A stretch of 64,000 nucleotides of DNA from Micromonospora deserti (lineage in GTDB: Bacteria > Actinomycetota > Actinomycetes > Mycobacteriales > Micromonosporaceae), in the NCBI RefSeq assembly GCF_003236335.1, contig NZ_POUB01000002.1:31073-95072 (forward strand). The letters are read 5' to 3'. Shown one piece after another: positions 9,615 to 17,780 of the stretch (position 1 is its first letter; every line of letters begins with the position of its first letter). The translations under genes and the position numbers were made by a program. Under the pieces are notes generated by a model. The model had not been told where the DNA came from. It saw nothing but the letters and a program-made list of their open reading frames with translations, and searched no databases.

Positions 9615-9974
9615 TCACAAGGTCGACGAGATAGAGCACGTCGACGCCGCCGGCGTCGCGCGTGACGGACAGCCGGGACACGGGACGAGGGCCAGCGTCG
9701 CGAGAGTGGCGACAACGCTGACAAGAGGGGCCTTGCGCATGGCGCTGCCGACGCCCAGAGCGCCCGCCGCGGCATACTCGCCGACGAACTCGGGTTCACG
9801 GTCGACGAACCCAGCCGCCTCCAGCGTCGCCAGCAGGCGGCAGGTGGTGGCCAGGCTGGGCCCGGCCAGCTGGGCCACATCGGACCCGCGCAGCTCCGTC
9901 CGGCCTGCCGTGATGGCGTGGTGGGCGCTGAAGGCTCGGTTGACGCGATGTCCACTACCCATTTCAGGCGCCAT
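9615..9974 (-). pseudogene. Decayed IclR-family regulator fragment
   Basis: The first ~65 codons resemble the winged helix-turn-helix of IclR regulators (SDVAQLAGPSLATTCRLLATLEAAGFVDREPEF), but the ligand-binding domain is missing and the frame runs into unrelated alanine-rich sequence. Shortly downstream, in another frame and ending at the TGA just before the GH16 ribosome binding site, a stretch reading DVLYLVDLVSNRLYYGRN looks like the tail of a different protein I could not identify. The region therefore appears to be two gene remnants joined by deletion. Confidence 0.6.
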
Positions 9975-10031
9975 CGGCCACCCCCGTCGGGAACCAAGAC
10001 TCTGTTGACTTCAGCCACCTGAAGGTTGCTT

Positions 10032-10042
10032 CCGTAATACGG
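10032..10042. promoter_or_regulatory. Palindrome upstream of IclR remnant
   Basis: A perfect 11-base inverted repeat, CCGTA-A-TACGG, sits between the divergent remnants of an IclR regulator and an enolase-superfamily gene. That position suits an old regulator operator; the function is inferred from position alone. Confidence 0.3.
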
Positions 10043-10090
10043 CAAGGTATCCCGCATGTTGCAAGGGGTCAACCGGTAGACGGGGGCAAC

Positions 10091-10400
10091 GTGCGGCGAA
10101 TAGGGAATGTGGAGGTGCTCGCCGTCAAGTTTCATCCACCCAGGCGTACCCGGTGCCAGGCTCTAGGGTCAGGACGGCGGCTCGACTGCTACCTGTGGCC
10201 GCCCCGGCGCAGCCTCCACTCCGACCGGTTGGAGATCCCGCTGGTGCCGATCTCCTACCCGGATGGCAGCACGGGAGGGGTGAGGCGCTCGCCGCGGTTG
10301 GCCCGGAGATCGTGCGAGCCATCGTGGAGCGGCTGCTCGCGCCGGTGCTCATCGGTGTCGATCCGCAGCGGGTGCGACGCGCGATGGGCGCGCGACCTCG
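10091..10400 (+). pseudogene. Decayed mandelate racemase/muconate lactonizing enzyme fragment
   Basis: A GTG-started frame reads MRRIGNVEVLAVKF, like the first strand of enolase-superfamily N-terminal domains. After a frame change the text continues as GEALAAVGPEIVRAIVERLL and APVLIGVDPQRVRRAM, typical of the capping domain of this family. The TIM-barrel catalytic domain is absent. With the divergent IclR fragment this looks like a lost sugar-acid catabolic locus. Between about 10400 and 10504 the minus strand reads GYGVGADAAGRLLVTAGDNP, possibly a third unidentified remnant. Confidence 0.5.
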
Positions 10401-10504
10401 CCGCGCCGGGGCGGCTTCGGAGGAGGGGGTTGTCGCCGGCGGTGACCAGGAGTCGGCCGGCGGCGTCGGCGCCGACGCCGTAGCCGGAGGAGCAGAAGGA
10501 TATT

Positions 10505-10867
10505 TCAGGCGACGGCGTAGCCAGGCACGGACGGCCAGCGCACCGTCAGCACCACGGACTCCTCCTCGGCATACCAGGAGTGATCAACCCCATGACTCCA
10601 TACGACATAGTCACCACGCTTGGTCAGCAGGACGCTACGTCCTGGAAGTTCCACCCGAAAACGTCCGCTGATCAGCACGAGCAGCGCGGTGCGCTTCTCC
10701 CCGGTGACCCATTGCGCACGCTCGTCGCCACGTCGATGCACGCCCCACTTGATCTCGACGTCATCGCTGTGTCGTACGTCGCCGGCCGGCTTGAAATGCC
10801 CCAGCAGCCAACCCCGATCACCCGCCGCGTCTTCGTCCGCACTGCCCACATAAACGCTCTCCGGCAT
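10505..10867 (-). CDS. Small cupin-fold protein
   Basis: A 120-residue soluble protein. The sequence from GWLLGHFKPAGDVRHSDDVE through HRRGDERAQWVTGE, ALLVLISGRFRVELPG and GDYVVWSHGVDHSWYAEE shows the short beta-strand pattern and Gly/His/Asp turns of a single-domain cupin. Homologues in actinomycetes are often loosely labelled signal peptidase I-like, which the sequence does not support. I chose the ATG at 10867 because the family-like core begins right there (MPESVYVGSADED); upstream codons in the same frame look non-coding. Function is unknown and no partner gene is adjacent. Confidence 0.7.
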   Translation of the reverse strand: MPESVYVGSADEDAAGDRGWLLGHFKPAGDVRHSDDVEIKWGVHRRGDERAQWVTGEKRTALLVLISGRFRVELPGRSVLLTKRGDYVVWSHGVDHSWYAEEESVVLTVRWPSVPGYAVA

Positions 10868-11188
10868 GACCCGGGACGCTAACAGGCACCCCCCACACGC
10901 CCGCACGCCAGACCGCGCTTCTCGCACCCGCTCCGGAGTCGATCCGCCTCGCCGCACCCCCTGAACACGTCTCTGCTGTCGCCACCACCGCCGCTGGGCT
11001 CTTGGCGTGGCAAGCCGCCCGCGAATCCGCCCGGGTCGCCAGGGGCGCCGAGCGGGACCGGCGGTGGAAGGCCTAACCGAGCAGACCGTCGCGCGGGCGA
11101 GCGATGCGGGGCGAGCGATGTGAAGCGCGCGACATCGCCACCCCGCCAGCGTGCATATGAAAACCGATGCCAACTACGCTGCCGTGCC
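10868..11188. other. Divergent intergenic region between cupin and ABC transporter genes
   Basis: No gene is supported in these 321 bases. A single TGAAAA half-site lies about 30 bases upstream of the ABC lipoprotein start, but no matching second half forms a convincing metal-regulator box. No riboswitch fold was recognised. Confidence 0.35.
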
Positions 11189-12685
11189 ATGATCGCACCA
11201 CGAACCGCCCGGCGCGCCGGGCTCGTCGCGTCCGTACTGACATTGCTACTGGCCACCGGCTGTTTCGGCGGCGCCGCCGCCGAGGAGAACTCCGACGGTG
11301 GGCGGCTGCGGGTGGCGATGCTGCTGCCGCCGCGCTCCGGGCTGTCACCGTTCAGTGACGATGCGTTCAAGCTGTCCCGGCTGGGGATCGCCGAGGCGTT
11401 GACCACCCTCGACGAGGGCGGCGCGCCGCAGCCGGCGCTGGCCACCTCGTGGTCCCGCGTTGACGAGAGCACCTGGCGGTTCGTGCTGCGGGAGGGGGTG
11501 CGCTTCCACGACGGGACGACGCTGGACGCGGCACGCGTCGTCGACGTGCTGGCCCGGGCGGCCGCGGCCCGCCCCAAGCCGCGGATCCTCGACGGCGTCG
11601 AGCTGACCGCCGAGACGGACAGCGCCTCGGCCGTGGTGGTGCGTACGGCGGTGCCGGATCCGCTGCTGCCGCAGCGGCTGTCCAGCCCTCAGCTCTCGAT
11701 CCTGGCCGCGGCGGCATACCAGGGTGACTCCATCGACCCGGTCCAGGCGGGGACCGGCCCGTTTGTGCTGACCCGGCTCGAGGGTACGCAAAGCGCGACG
11801 CTGGACCGGTACGACGGGTACTGGGGTGGCCGGGCCGTCGCGCCCGGGATCGACGTGTCGTTCGTGCCGGACGGCACGGCGCGGACCGCCGCGTTGCGTA
11901 CCGGCACCGCCGACATCGTGGAGGCGGTACCGGCGTCGCAGGTGGCGGTCCTGGACAAGGAGTTGTACCGCACGGTGGCGATGCCGCGCACCAACACGCT
12001 GTACCTGAACACCCGCACCGGGGCGTTCGCCGATCCGGCGATCCGGGCGGCGGCGCGCGCCGCGGTCCAGCGCGAGCCGCTGGTCAGCGGGGTGTATGAG
12101 AAGCACGCGGACGCCGCCGTCGGCCTGCTCGGCCCAGCGGTGCCATGGGCGGCGCAGCGGCCGGCGCGCACCGAGCGGTCGGCCGGCCCGATCACGGGCG
12201 AGAAGATCGTGCTGGCCACCTTCAGCGACCGCCCGGAGCTGCCCGAGGTCGCGGCGACGCTGGCCCAGCAGCTTGAGGCCGCCGGCTTCGTGGTCGAGCA
12301 GGTGGTGCGCGAGTACGCCCACATCGAGGCCGACGCGCTGGCCGGGCGTTTCGACGCGTTCATCTTGTCCCGGGCCACCATGCTGGACTCTGGTGACCCG
12401 GTCGCGTACCTGGCCAGCGACTTCACCTGCCACGGTGGGTTCAACATCTCCCAGCTGTGCGATCCGGCGGTGGATCGGGCGATCACCGCGGCCGCCGCCG
12501 AGGCCGACCTGACCAAGCGGCGGACGCTGATCCTGGCGGCCGAGAAGGCGGTACTGGAGACGGAAGCCGCGGTGCCGCTGCTGCACGAGCGGGTCGTCCA
12601 GGGCAACGCTCGCGGGGTGGTCGACGCGCTGTTCGACCCTCGGGAGCGGCTGCTGGTCAGCCTGAAGACCCGTCGTACCGGATGA
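11189..12685 (+). CDS. ABC transporter substrate-binding lipoprotein, SBP family 5 (peptide/nickel type)
   Basis: Extracellular solute receptor of 498 residues. The signal peptide ends in a lipobox (LLLATGC), so the mature protein should be lipid-anchored. The body matches SBP_bac_5: ATSWSRVDESTWRFVLREGVRFHDG near residues 95-120, the GTGPF segment near 190, and a C-terminal lobe with SGDPVAYLASDF and HGGFNISQLCDP. The family binds oligopeptides, nickel chelates or opines. The ATG at 11189 was chosen over 11120 because the longer form puts 23 non-signal residues ahead of the basic start. It overlaps the permease gene by four bases (ATGA). Confidence 0.87.
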   Translation: MIAPRTARRAGLVASVLTLLLATGCFGGAAAEENSDGGRLRVAMLLPPRSGLSPFSDDAFKLSRLGIAEALTTLDEGGAPQPALATSWSRVDESTWRFVLREGVRFHDGTTLDAARVVDVLARAAAARPKPRILDGVELTAETDSASAVVVRTAVPDPLLPQRLSSPQLSILAAAAYQGDSIDPVQAGTGPFVLTRLEGTQSATLDRYDGYWGGRAVAPGIDVSFVPDGTARTAALRTGTADIVEAVPASQVAVLDKELYRTVAMPRTNTLYLNTRTGAFADPAIRAAARAAVQREPLVSGVYEKHADAAVGLLGPAVPWAAQRPARTERSAGPITGEKIVLATFSDRPELPEVAATLAQQLEAAGFVVEQVVREYAHIEADALAGRFDAFILSRATMLDSGDPVAYLASDFTCHGGFNISQLCDPAVDRAITAAAAEADLTKRRTLILAAEKAVLETEAAVPLLHERVVQGNARGVVDALFDPRERLLVSLKTRRTG

Positions 12686-14421
12686 CCCGCGGCGGGATCG
12701 GCAGCCGGATACTGGCGGGATGCTCGCGGCTGGTGGCCGTACTGGCGCTGGTGGCCCTGGTCGGTGCGCTGCCATGGCTGTCCAGACGGGACCCGGCGCG
12801 CAGCATCCTGCGCGCCCGGGACGGTGAGCGCGACCCGGATCCGGCCGCGCTGGCGGCGATCCGCGAGCAGCTGCGGCTCGATGACGGGCCGTTGGCTCTG
12901 TCCGGCCGGTGGTTGGTCGGCCTGGCCCGCGGTGACCTCGGCCTGTCGTGGGTGTCGGGCCGACCGGTGGCGCCGGCCGTCTGGTCGGCGCTGGGCGTGT
13001 CGCTGACCCTGATGGGCGCCGCTCTCGCGGTGGCGTTGGCGGTTGCGGCGCTGCTGGTACTGCGCGGGTTGTGGCGCGGCGGCTCTACCCAGCGCGGCGG
13101 CGCGTTGGGCGCGGCGTTGACGTCCGTACCGGAGTTCCTGCTCGGTACGGCACTGCTGCTGGTCGTCGCGGTGTGGCTGCGATGGGCGCCGCCGTTTGGC
13201 TGGTCCGGCCCCGAGCATGTGGTGCTGCCGGCCCTCGCGATGGGGATACCGGCCGGTGGGCTGCTCGGCCGGCTGGCCGACGACGCGATCCCGGGCGCCT
13301 TCCGCGAGCCGTGGGTGCGCACCTGGACCGCGAGCGGCCTGCCCCGCCGCACCATCGCGTACGGGGTGCTGCGCCGCTGCCTGCCGGCGCTGTTCCCGCA
13401 GCTGACGATCGTCGTCGTCGGCCTCACCGGTGGCGCGGTCGCGGTCGAGGTGCTCTTCGCCATCCCCGGCCTCGGCAGACTCGCCCTCGGCGCCGCAGCG
13501 GCCCAGGACCTGCCGCTGGTGCAGGGCGCGGTCCTGGCCCTGGCCCTCCTGGCGGGCGGGGCCGGTGTCCTCGCCGCCGCCGTGCAGCGGCTGGCGCTGG
13601 GCCCTGCCCTGGAGGCGGCCGGACTCCAGCCGCCACCACCCGCCGCCCGGCCAGCAGACCGGGCGGCCTGGCTGGTGCCGGCCGTCCTGGGTGGACTGCT
13701 GCTGACGGCCGTGCTGGCCGGGCTGTCGCGCGATCCCACTCATGTGGACACCACGCTGCGGCTGGCCGCCCCGGACTGGGACGCACCACTGGGCCGCGAC
13801 GCGCTCGGCCGCGACCTGCTCGCCCGACTTGGCCACGGCGCGTTGCGCACCGTCGGCATCGCCGCCGCGGTCAGCGCCGCCGCGCTCGCCGTGGGCGTGG
13901 CCGCCGGTCTGGTACCGGGCCTCACGCGAGGCGCGGCGGAGCTGGCCAACGCAGTACCGCCGGTGCTGGTCGGGCTGCTGACCGCGGCGGCGCTCGGCCC
14001 CAGTTCGGGCGGCGCGGCGGTGGCGGTCGCCGCAACGGCGTGGGCCCCTCTCGCGCTGCACATCGCCGACCTCGTCCGTGAGGAGCTGGCCAGTGGGTAC
14101 GTCCAGGCGTGCCGGATGCTGGGCGCGAGCCGCATCCGGATCCTTGCCACCCACGTGCTGCCCGGCGTCCTACCACCGGTGGCCCGACACGCCGTGCTGC
14201 GCCTCCCTGGAGTCGCGCTGGCGATCGCCTCACTCGGCTTCGTCGGGCTGGGGGCCCAGCCACCCACCCCGGAGTGGGGCAGGATCCTGGCCGAAGCCAT
14301 GCCGTACGTCGAACGCGCGCCCTGGGCGCCGCTCACCGCGGCCGGGGCGCTCGCCCTGCTCGGTGCGTTCGCGTTGGCCGCGTCAACGGCCGTGAGCTGG
14401 CGAGCGTCCGGCAGGCCCTGA
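12682..14421 (+). CDS. Fused DppB-DppC type ABC transporter permease
   Basis: Two permease halves normally encoded separately are joined in one 579-residue protein. The first half (about 1-300) has the DppB-like layout, including AIREQLRLDDGP, a cytoplasmic loop near 200-215 (FREPWVRTWTASGLPRR) and AVEVLFAIPGLGRLAL. The second half (about 330-579) begins with a DppC-like LGRDALGRDLLARLGHGA and contains a second permease loop (YVQACRMLGASRIRILATHVLP) and ASLGFVGLGAQPPTPEWG. It follows the binding lipoprotein with a four-base overlap. No ATP-binding subunit follows; the next genes are on the other strand. The transporter must borrow ATPases from elsewhere or be non-functional. Confidence 0.88.
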   Translation: MTRGGIGSRILAGCSRLVAVLALVALVGALPWLSRRDPARSILRARDGERDPDPAALAAIREQLRLDDGPLALSGRWLVGLARGDLGLSWVSGRPVAPAVWSALGVSLTLMGAALAVALAVAALLVLRGLWRGGSTQRGGALGAALTSVPEFLLGTALLLVVAVWLRWAPPFGWSGPEHVVLPALAMGIPAGGLLGRLADDAIPGAFREPWVRTWTASGLPRRTIAYGVLRRCLPALFPQLTIVVVGLTGGAVAVEVLFAIPGLGRLALGAAAAQDLPLVQGAVLALALLAGGAGVLAAAVQRLALGPALEAAGLQPPPPAARPADRAAWLVPAVLGGLLLTAVLAGLSRDPTHVDTTLRLAAPDWDAPLGRDALGRDLLARLGHGALRTVGIAAAVSAAALAVGVAAGLVPGLTRGAAELANAVPPVLVGLLTAAALGPSSGGAAVAVAATAWAPLALHIADLVREELASGYVQACRMLGASRIRILATHVLPGVLPPVARHAVLRLPGVALAIASLGFVGLGAQPPTPEWGRILAEAMPYVERAPWAPLTAAGALALLGAFALAASTAVSWRASGRP

Positions 14422-14633
14422 CGTTCCGCTGCGTCGAGAAATTCCACTGCCGAAGGTCCGCGGCGACGGCGCGATCGGCGTTCTGGCCGCTGTCACCCAT
14501 CCCATGACTGTCCCCACCGATCCGTCGCTACGGGAAGCTCCGTTGCGGGCCCGCCCAGTGTTCACCCACGCGTCGCACTGAAACCGCAACCGCCGGGGCC
14601 CGCGGTCAGGGTGAGCGGACAATGTCGGCGGTG

Positions 14634-15017
14634 TCAGGGCGTCGGGGCGGGTTGGAACAGCTCGATGAGATTGCCGGCGGGGTCGGCGAGTAGGATCTGG
14701 CGTCCGCCGGGGCCGGAGACCAGGTCGCTGTGGAACGACAGGCTGGCGGCACGGAGCCGGTCGATCTCGGCGTCCAGGTCATCGACGACCAGATGGATGC
14801 GGTTGCGGCCGGGGATGGCCGCATCGGTGGGGGTGGCGCGGGCGCCGGAGCTGGCGGGTCCGGACAGCAGCAGCCGCAGCGGGCCGCGGATCACGTCGGC
14901 GAAGGCGGGTGCGGCGCTGGTGTTCAGGCGGAAGCCGAGGTGTCTGGTGTAGAAGTCGACGGCGGCCTGCACGTCGTCGACGAGGTAGCGGATGCTGGCG
15001 TACTGGTCGGCGGGCAT
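14634..15017 (-). CDS. VOC (glyoxalase/bleomycin resistance) family protein
   Basis: A 127-residue protein with the paired beta-alpha-beta-beta-beta modules of the vicinal oxygen chelate fold: IRYLVDDVQAAVDFYTRHLG at the start and NRIHLVVDDLDAEIDRLRA, GGRQILLADPAGNLIELFQP in the second module. The start at 15017 has a very strong ribosome binding site (AAGGAGG). It overlaps the end of the upstream ArsR-ArsC gene by about 94 bases in a different frame, so the two are translated from one message. VOC proteins are common in actinobacterial arsenic operons (for example ArsI-like or ArsK-like members), but an arsenic role here is inferred from context only. Confidence 0.85.
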   Translation of the reverse strand: MPADQYASIRYLVDDVQAAVDFYTRHLGFRLNTSAAPAFADVIRGPLRLLLSGPASSGARATPTDAAIPGRNRIHLVVDDLDAEIDRLRAASLSFHSDLVSGPGGRQILLADPAGNLIELFQPAPTP

Positions 15018-15811
15018 GGCTTGACCTCCTTGGGTTGACTCTGCGTGGGCGGGGCGAGAGCCGGCAGCAGGTGCCGGACCCGGGTGTCGATGTCTGCTGC
15101 GGTGTGGGTGAAGGCGGGGTAGCTGGCGTGGTCGCTGGTGCCGACCGTGGCGGGATCGGGGATGCTCCAGTGCAACTGCCGGGGATGGTCGCCGAACTCG
15201 GGGCAGACCTCGCGGGCCTTGTCGCACAAGGTGATCACGTAGTCGAACCGGCGGTCGGTGAGGGTGTCCAAGTGGCGGGGGCGTTGGCTGGTGACGTCGA
15301 TGCCGAAGCGGTCGGCAAGCACCCGCACGGTGTTGGGGTGCAGTCGTGGCTTGGGGTGGCTACCGGCGCTGATCGCCGTCACGTGCCCGGCGGTGTGGTG
15401 GCGTAGCAGGGCCTCGGCGATGGGTGAGCGGGCGCTGTTGCCGGTACACACGAACAGCACCGCGAGGCGGGGTAGGCGTCGGCGGCGAGCAGGTGCCGCT
15501 GGCGCGGTCTGGTTCAGGCGCAGGGCCGGGTGCAGGGCGGCGCAGGCGCCGGTCAGCGCCTCCGCGCAGCGGTCCAGGTCCAGGTGGTAGTAGCTGTCCC
15601 GTCCGTCGAAGCTGCTGCGGATGGCCCTGACCAGGCCGCCGTCGCGCAGCAACCGCAGGTGATAGGAGACCAGGTTCTGCGGCTGGTCAACCAGTGCGAC
15701 CAGTTCCCGGACGCGTAGGTCGCCGTGGGCGAGTTCGGTCAGCAGCTGCCAGCGCAGCGGATGCCCGGCGAGGCGGACGAACGTCGGGGCGGCTTGACTC
15801 GACGAGCCCAT
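14924..15811 (-). CDS. ArsR regulator fused to low-molecular-weight phosphatase-type arsenate reductase
   Basis: A two-domain protein of about 295 residues. Residues 1-95 form an ArsR winged helix (RLAGHPLRWQLLTELAHGD, then LVSYHLRLLRDGGLV). From about 115 to 245 is a low-molecular-weight phosphatase/ArsC domain with the P-loop CTGNSARSPIAEALLRHH, a second-cysteine region (YVITLCDKAREVCPEF) and the general acid segment WSIPDPATV. The fusion joins arsenate sensing and reduction. The tail after about 260 is out of phase with the VOC gene it overlaps and is proline/serine/threonine-rich, so the natural stop may have been lost. The ATG at 15811 lies just beyond the operator; an ATG at 15826 would lie inside it. 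No strong ribosome binding site is visible. Confidence 0.85.
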   Translation of the reverse strand: MGSSSQAAPTFVRLAGHPLRWQLLTELAHGDLRVRELVALVDQPQNLVSYHLRLLRDGGLVRAIRSSFDGRDSYYHLDLDRCAEALTGACAALHPALRLNQTAPAAPARRRRLPRLAVLFVCTGNSARSPIAEALLRHHTAGHVTAISAGSHPKPRLHPNTVRVLADRFGIDVTSQRPRHLDTLTDRRFDYVITLCDKAREVCPEFGDHPRQLHWSIPDPATVGTSDHASYPAFTHTAADIDTRVRHLLPALAPPTQSQPKEVKPCPPTSTPASATSSTTCRPPSTSTPDTSASA

Positions 15812-15824
15812 GTTCGCAGGATAC

Positions 15825-15840
15825 ATCAAACCAGTTTGAT
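15825..15840. promoter_or_regulatory. ArsR-type operator
   Basis: Perfect inverted repeat ATCAAAC-CA-GTTTGAT just upstream of the ArsR-ArsC start. It matches the ATCAAA-N-TTTGAT style of actinobacterial ArsR/SmtB sites. Autoregulation by the adjacent gene product is inferred. Confidence 0.75.
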
Positions 15841-16062
15841 CGACCTCGGTGGCGGGGAAGGCGGTGGTTGTGGCGTCCAGCCGCGCTCCCCGCATGTCGA
15901 CAGCTCGCCAACGAGCGCCCCGGATGGCAGGCCGCCCCACCGGCACCATTCCGACCCCGCCAGCCACGCACCCCCGACGACCAGGTTTAGTGTCCAGGTT
16001 CCGGGTCAGTCGTTAGCCGATGGGCATCATCAGTTGATCCGAGACGGTGAGGTGATCCGGTC

Positions 16063-17595
16063 GTGAGCCTCTTGCGCAGGAAGTCGGTCGAGCAGTCGAT
16101 CCGTGACACGGAGCAGCCGGAGCATCAGCTCCGCAGGGAGCTGTCGGCCCTGGATCTCACCGTGTTCGGTGTCGGGGTCATCATCGGTACGGGCATTTTC
16201 GTGCTGACCGGTGTGGCGGCGAACCAGGCCGCCGGGCCGGCGGTCGCGCTGTCCTTCGTCGTGGCTGCTGTCGCCTGCGCACTGGCTGCGCTGTGCTATG
16301 CGGAGTTCGCGTCCACGGTGCCGGTCGCAGGCAGCGCCTACACCTACTCGTACGCGACGCTCGGCGAGCTGACCGCGTGGATCATCGGGTGGGACCTCAT
16401 CCTCGAGTTCGTGCTGGCCGGTGCCACGGTGGCGGTCGGCTGGTCGCAGTACTTCGCGGTGCTCCTGGAGACGCTCGGGGTGACACTTCCCGCCGCCGTG
16501 ACCGGCGGCGAGGGCGGAGTGTTCAACCTGCCCGCCACGCTCATCGTGCTGATCCTCACCGGGGTACTGATCGCCGGCATCAAGATCTCGTCTCGGGTGA
16601 ACGCCGTGGTGGTCACCGTCAAGGTGGCGGTGGTGCTCTTCGTGATCGTTGCCGGGCTGTTCTTCGTCAAGGGCGGCAACTACGTGCCGTTCGTCCCGCC
16701 GGCCGAGCCGGCGTCGGGCGGTGCCGGCGCCGGGGTGACCCTGCTGGAGGCCATTTTCGGGCAGGCACCGGCCAACTTCGGCATCAGCGGCATCTTCGCC
16801 GCGGCAGCGCTGGTGTTCTTCGCGTTCATCGGCTTCGACATCGTGGCCACCGCGGCCGAGGAGACCCGGGTACCGCAGCGCGACCTGCCGCGCGGGATCC
16901 TCGGTTCCCTGGCGATCTGCACCGCGCTCTACGTCGCCGTCTCGCTGGTGGTGGTGGGCATGCAGAACTACACCGAACTGGACACCGCGGCGCCGTTGGC
17001 CGCGGCGTTCCAGGCCGTCGGCCAGCCCTTCTTCGCCAACCTGATCACCGTCGGCGCCCTCGCCGGCCTGACCACGGTGGTCATGATCCTGATGCTCGGG
17101 CAGAGCCGGGTCGCCTTCGCCATGAGTCGTGACGGGCTGCTGCCGCGTTGGCTGAGCCGGGTGCATCCGCGATACGGCACCCCGCACCGCATCACCGTCA
17201 TCGTGGGCCTGCTGGTAGCCGTGCTCGCCGGGTTCATCCGCCTGGAGGAACTCGCCGAGCTGGTCAACATCGGCACCCTGTTCGCGTTCGTCCTCGTCGC
17301 CGCCGCGGTGATCCTGTTGCGCCGTACCCGGCCGGACCTGCCACGCGGCTTCCGCGTGCCCGGGGGACCGGTGATACCCGCTCTCGCGATGGTCGCCTGC
17401 GTCGTGCTGATGCTGTTCCTCACCGTCGCGACCTGGCTGCGGTTCCTCGCCTGGATGGCGCTGGGGCTGCTCGTCTACTTCCTCTACAGCCGCCGCCACA
17501 GCCGGCTTGCCCATGGCGCACAGGGTCACCCGTCGATGCCCGACCAGCCGGACCTCGACACGGGATTCGGCTCCGCGTCACCTCCCCCACGCTAA
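16063..17595 (+). CDS. APC superfamily amino acid permease (cationic amino acid transporter-like)
   Basis: Integral membrane transporter of 510 residues with about twelve to fourteen hydrophobic helices. The first helix carries the APC signature LTVFGVGVIIGTGIFVLTG, followed by YAEFASTVPVAGSAYTYSY and GWDLILEFVLAGATVAVGWS, and later FFAFIGFDIVATAAEETRVP, as in the CAT/YfnA branch that imports amino acids with protons. The GTG start at 16063 has GAGG about eight bases upstream. The C-terminal 35 residues are hydrophilic. It stands alone: the ArsR operon is divergent and the next gene converges, so substrate context is absent. Confidence 0.9.
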   Translation: MSLLRRKSVEQSIRDTEQPEHQLRRELSALDLTVFGVGVIIGTGIFVLTGVAANQAAGPAVALSFVVAAVACALAALCYAEFASTVPVAGSAYTYSYATLGELTAWIIGWDLILEFVLAGATVAVGWSQYFAVLLETLGVTLPAAVTGGEGGVFNLPATLIVLILTGVLIAGIKISSRVNAVVVTVKVAVVLFVIVAGLFFVKGGNYVPFVPPAEPASGGAGAGVTLLEAIFGQAPANFGISGIFAAAALVFFAFIGFDIVATAAEETRVPQRDLPRGILGSLAICTALYVAVSLVVVGMQNYTELDTAAPLAAAFQAVGQPFFANLITVGALAGLTTVVMILMLGQSRVAFAMSRDGLLPRWLSRVHPRYGTPHRITVIVGLLVAVLAGFIRLEELAELVNIGTLFAFVLVAAAVILLRRTRPDLPRGFRVPGGPVIPALAMVACVVLMLFLTVATWLRFLAWMALGLLVYFLYSRRHSRLAHGAQGHPSMPDQPDLDTGFGSASPPPR

Positions 17596-17780
17596 CCGGC
17601 TGACGGGAGGCATTCGCGATGACGTCGAGATCGGGCCGGCCGACGAGCCCCGCTCACTCGTCCGCCGTGGGCATGGACGTCGGGTGCCAGGACGGAGACC
17701 GCTGTCAAACGAGCAGGTTGGCTACCTGGCCGAGGGCGTGGAGCGGTGGCCGCAGCTCGTGCGGCCGGGAGCGTGGCGGC

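Noticed and set aside
11155..11175. Zur-like box upstream of the ABC binding lipoprotein
   Set aside because: Only one TGAAAA half-site is present and no inverted partner lies at the right distance.
11689..14154. Very long minus-strand ORF of 821 codons opposite the ABC transporter genes
   Set aside because: It is a shadow of the GC-rich plus-strand genes, with low-complexity Arg/Gln/Gly composition and no domain; the plus strand has clear families and coupled starts.
17596..17780. Small ORF after the APC permease with GGGAGG before an ATG at 17619
   Set aside because: The frame runs antisense into the GH5 gene and has no recognisable sequence.
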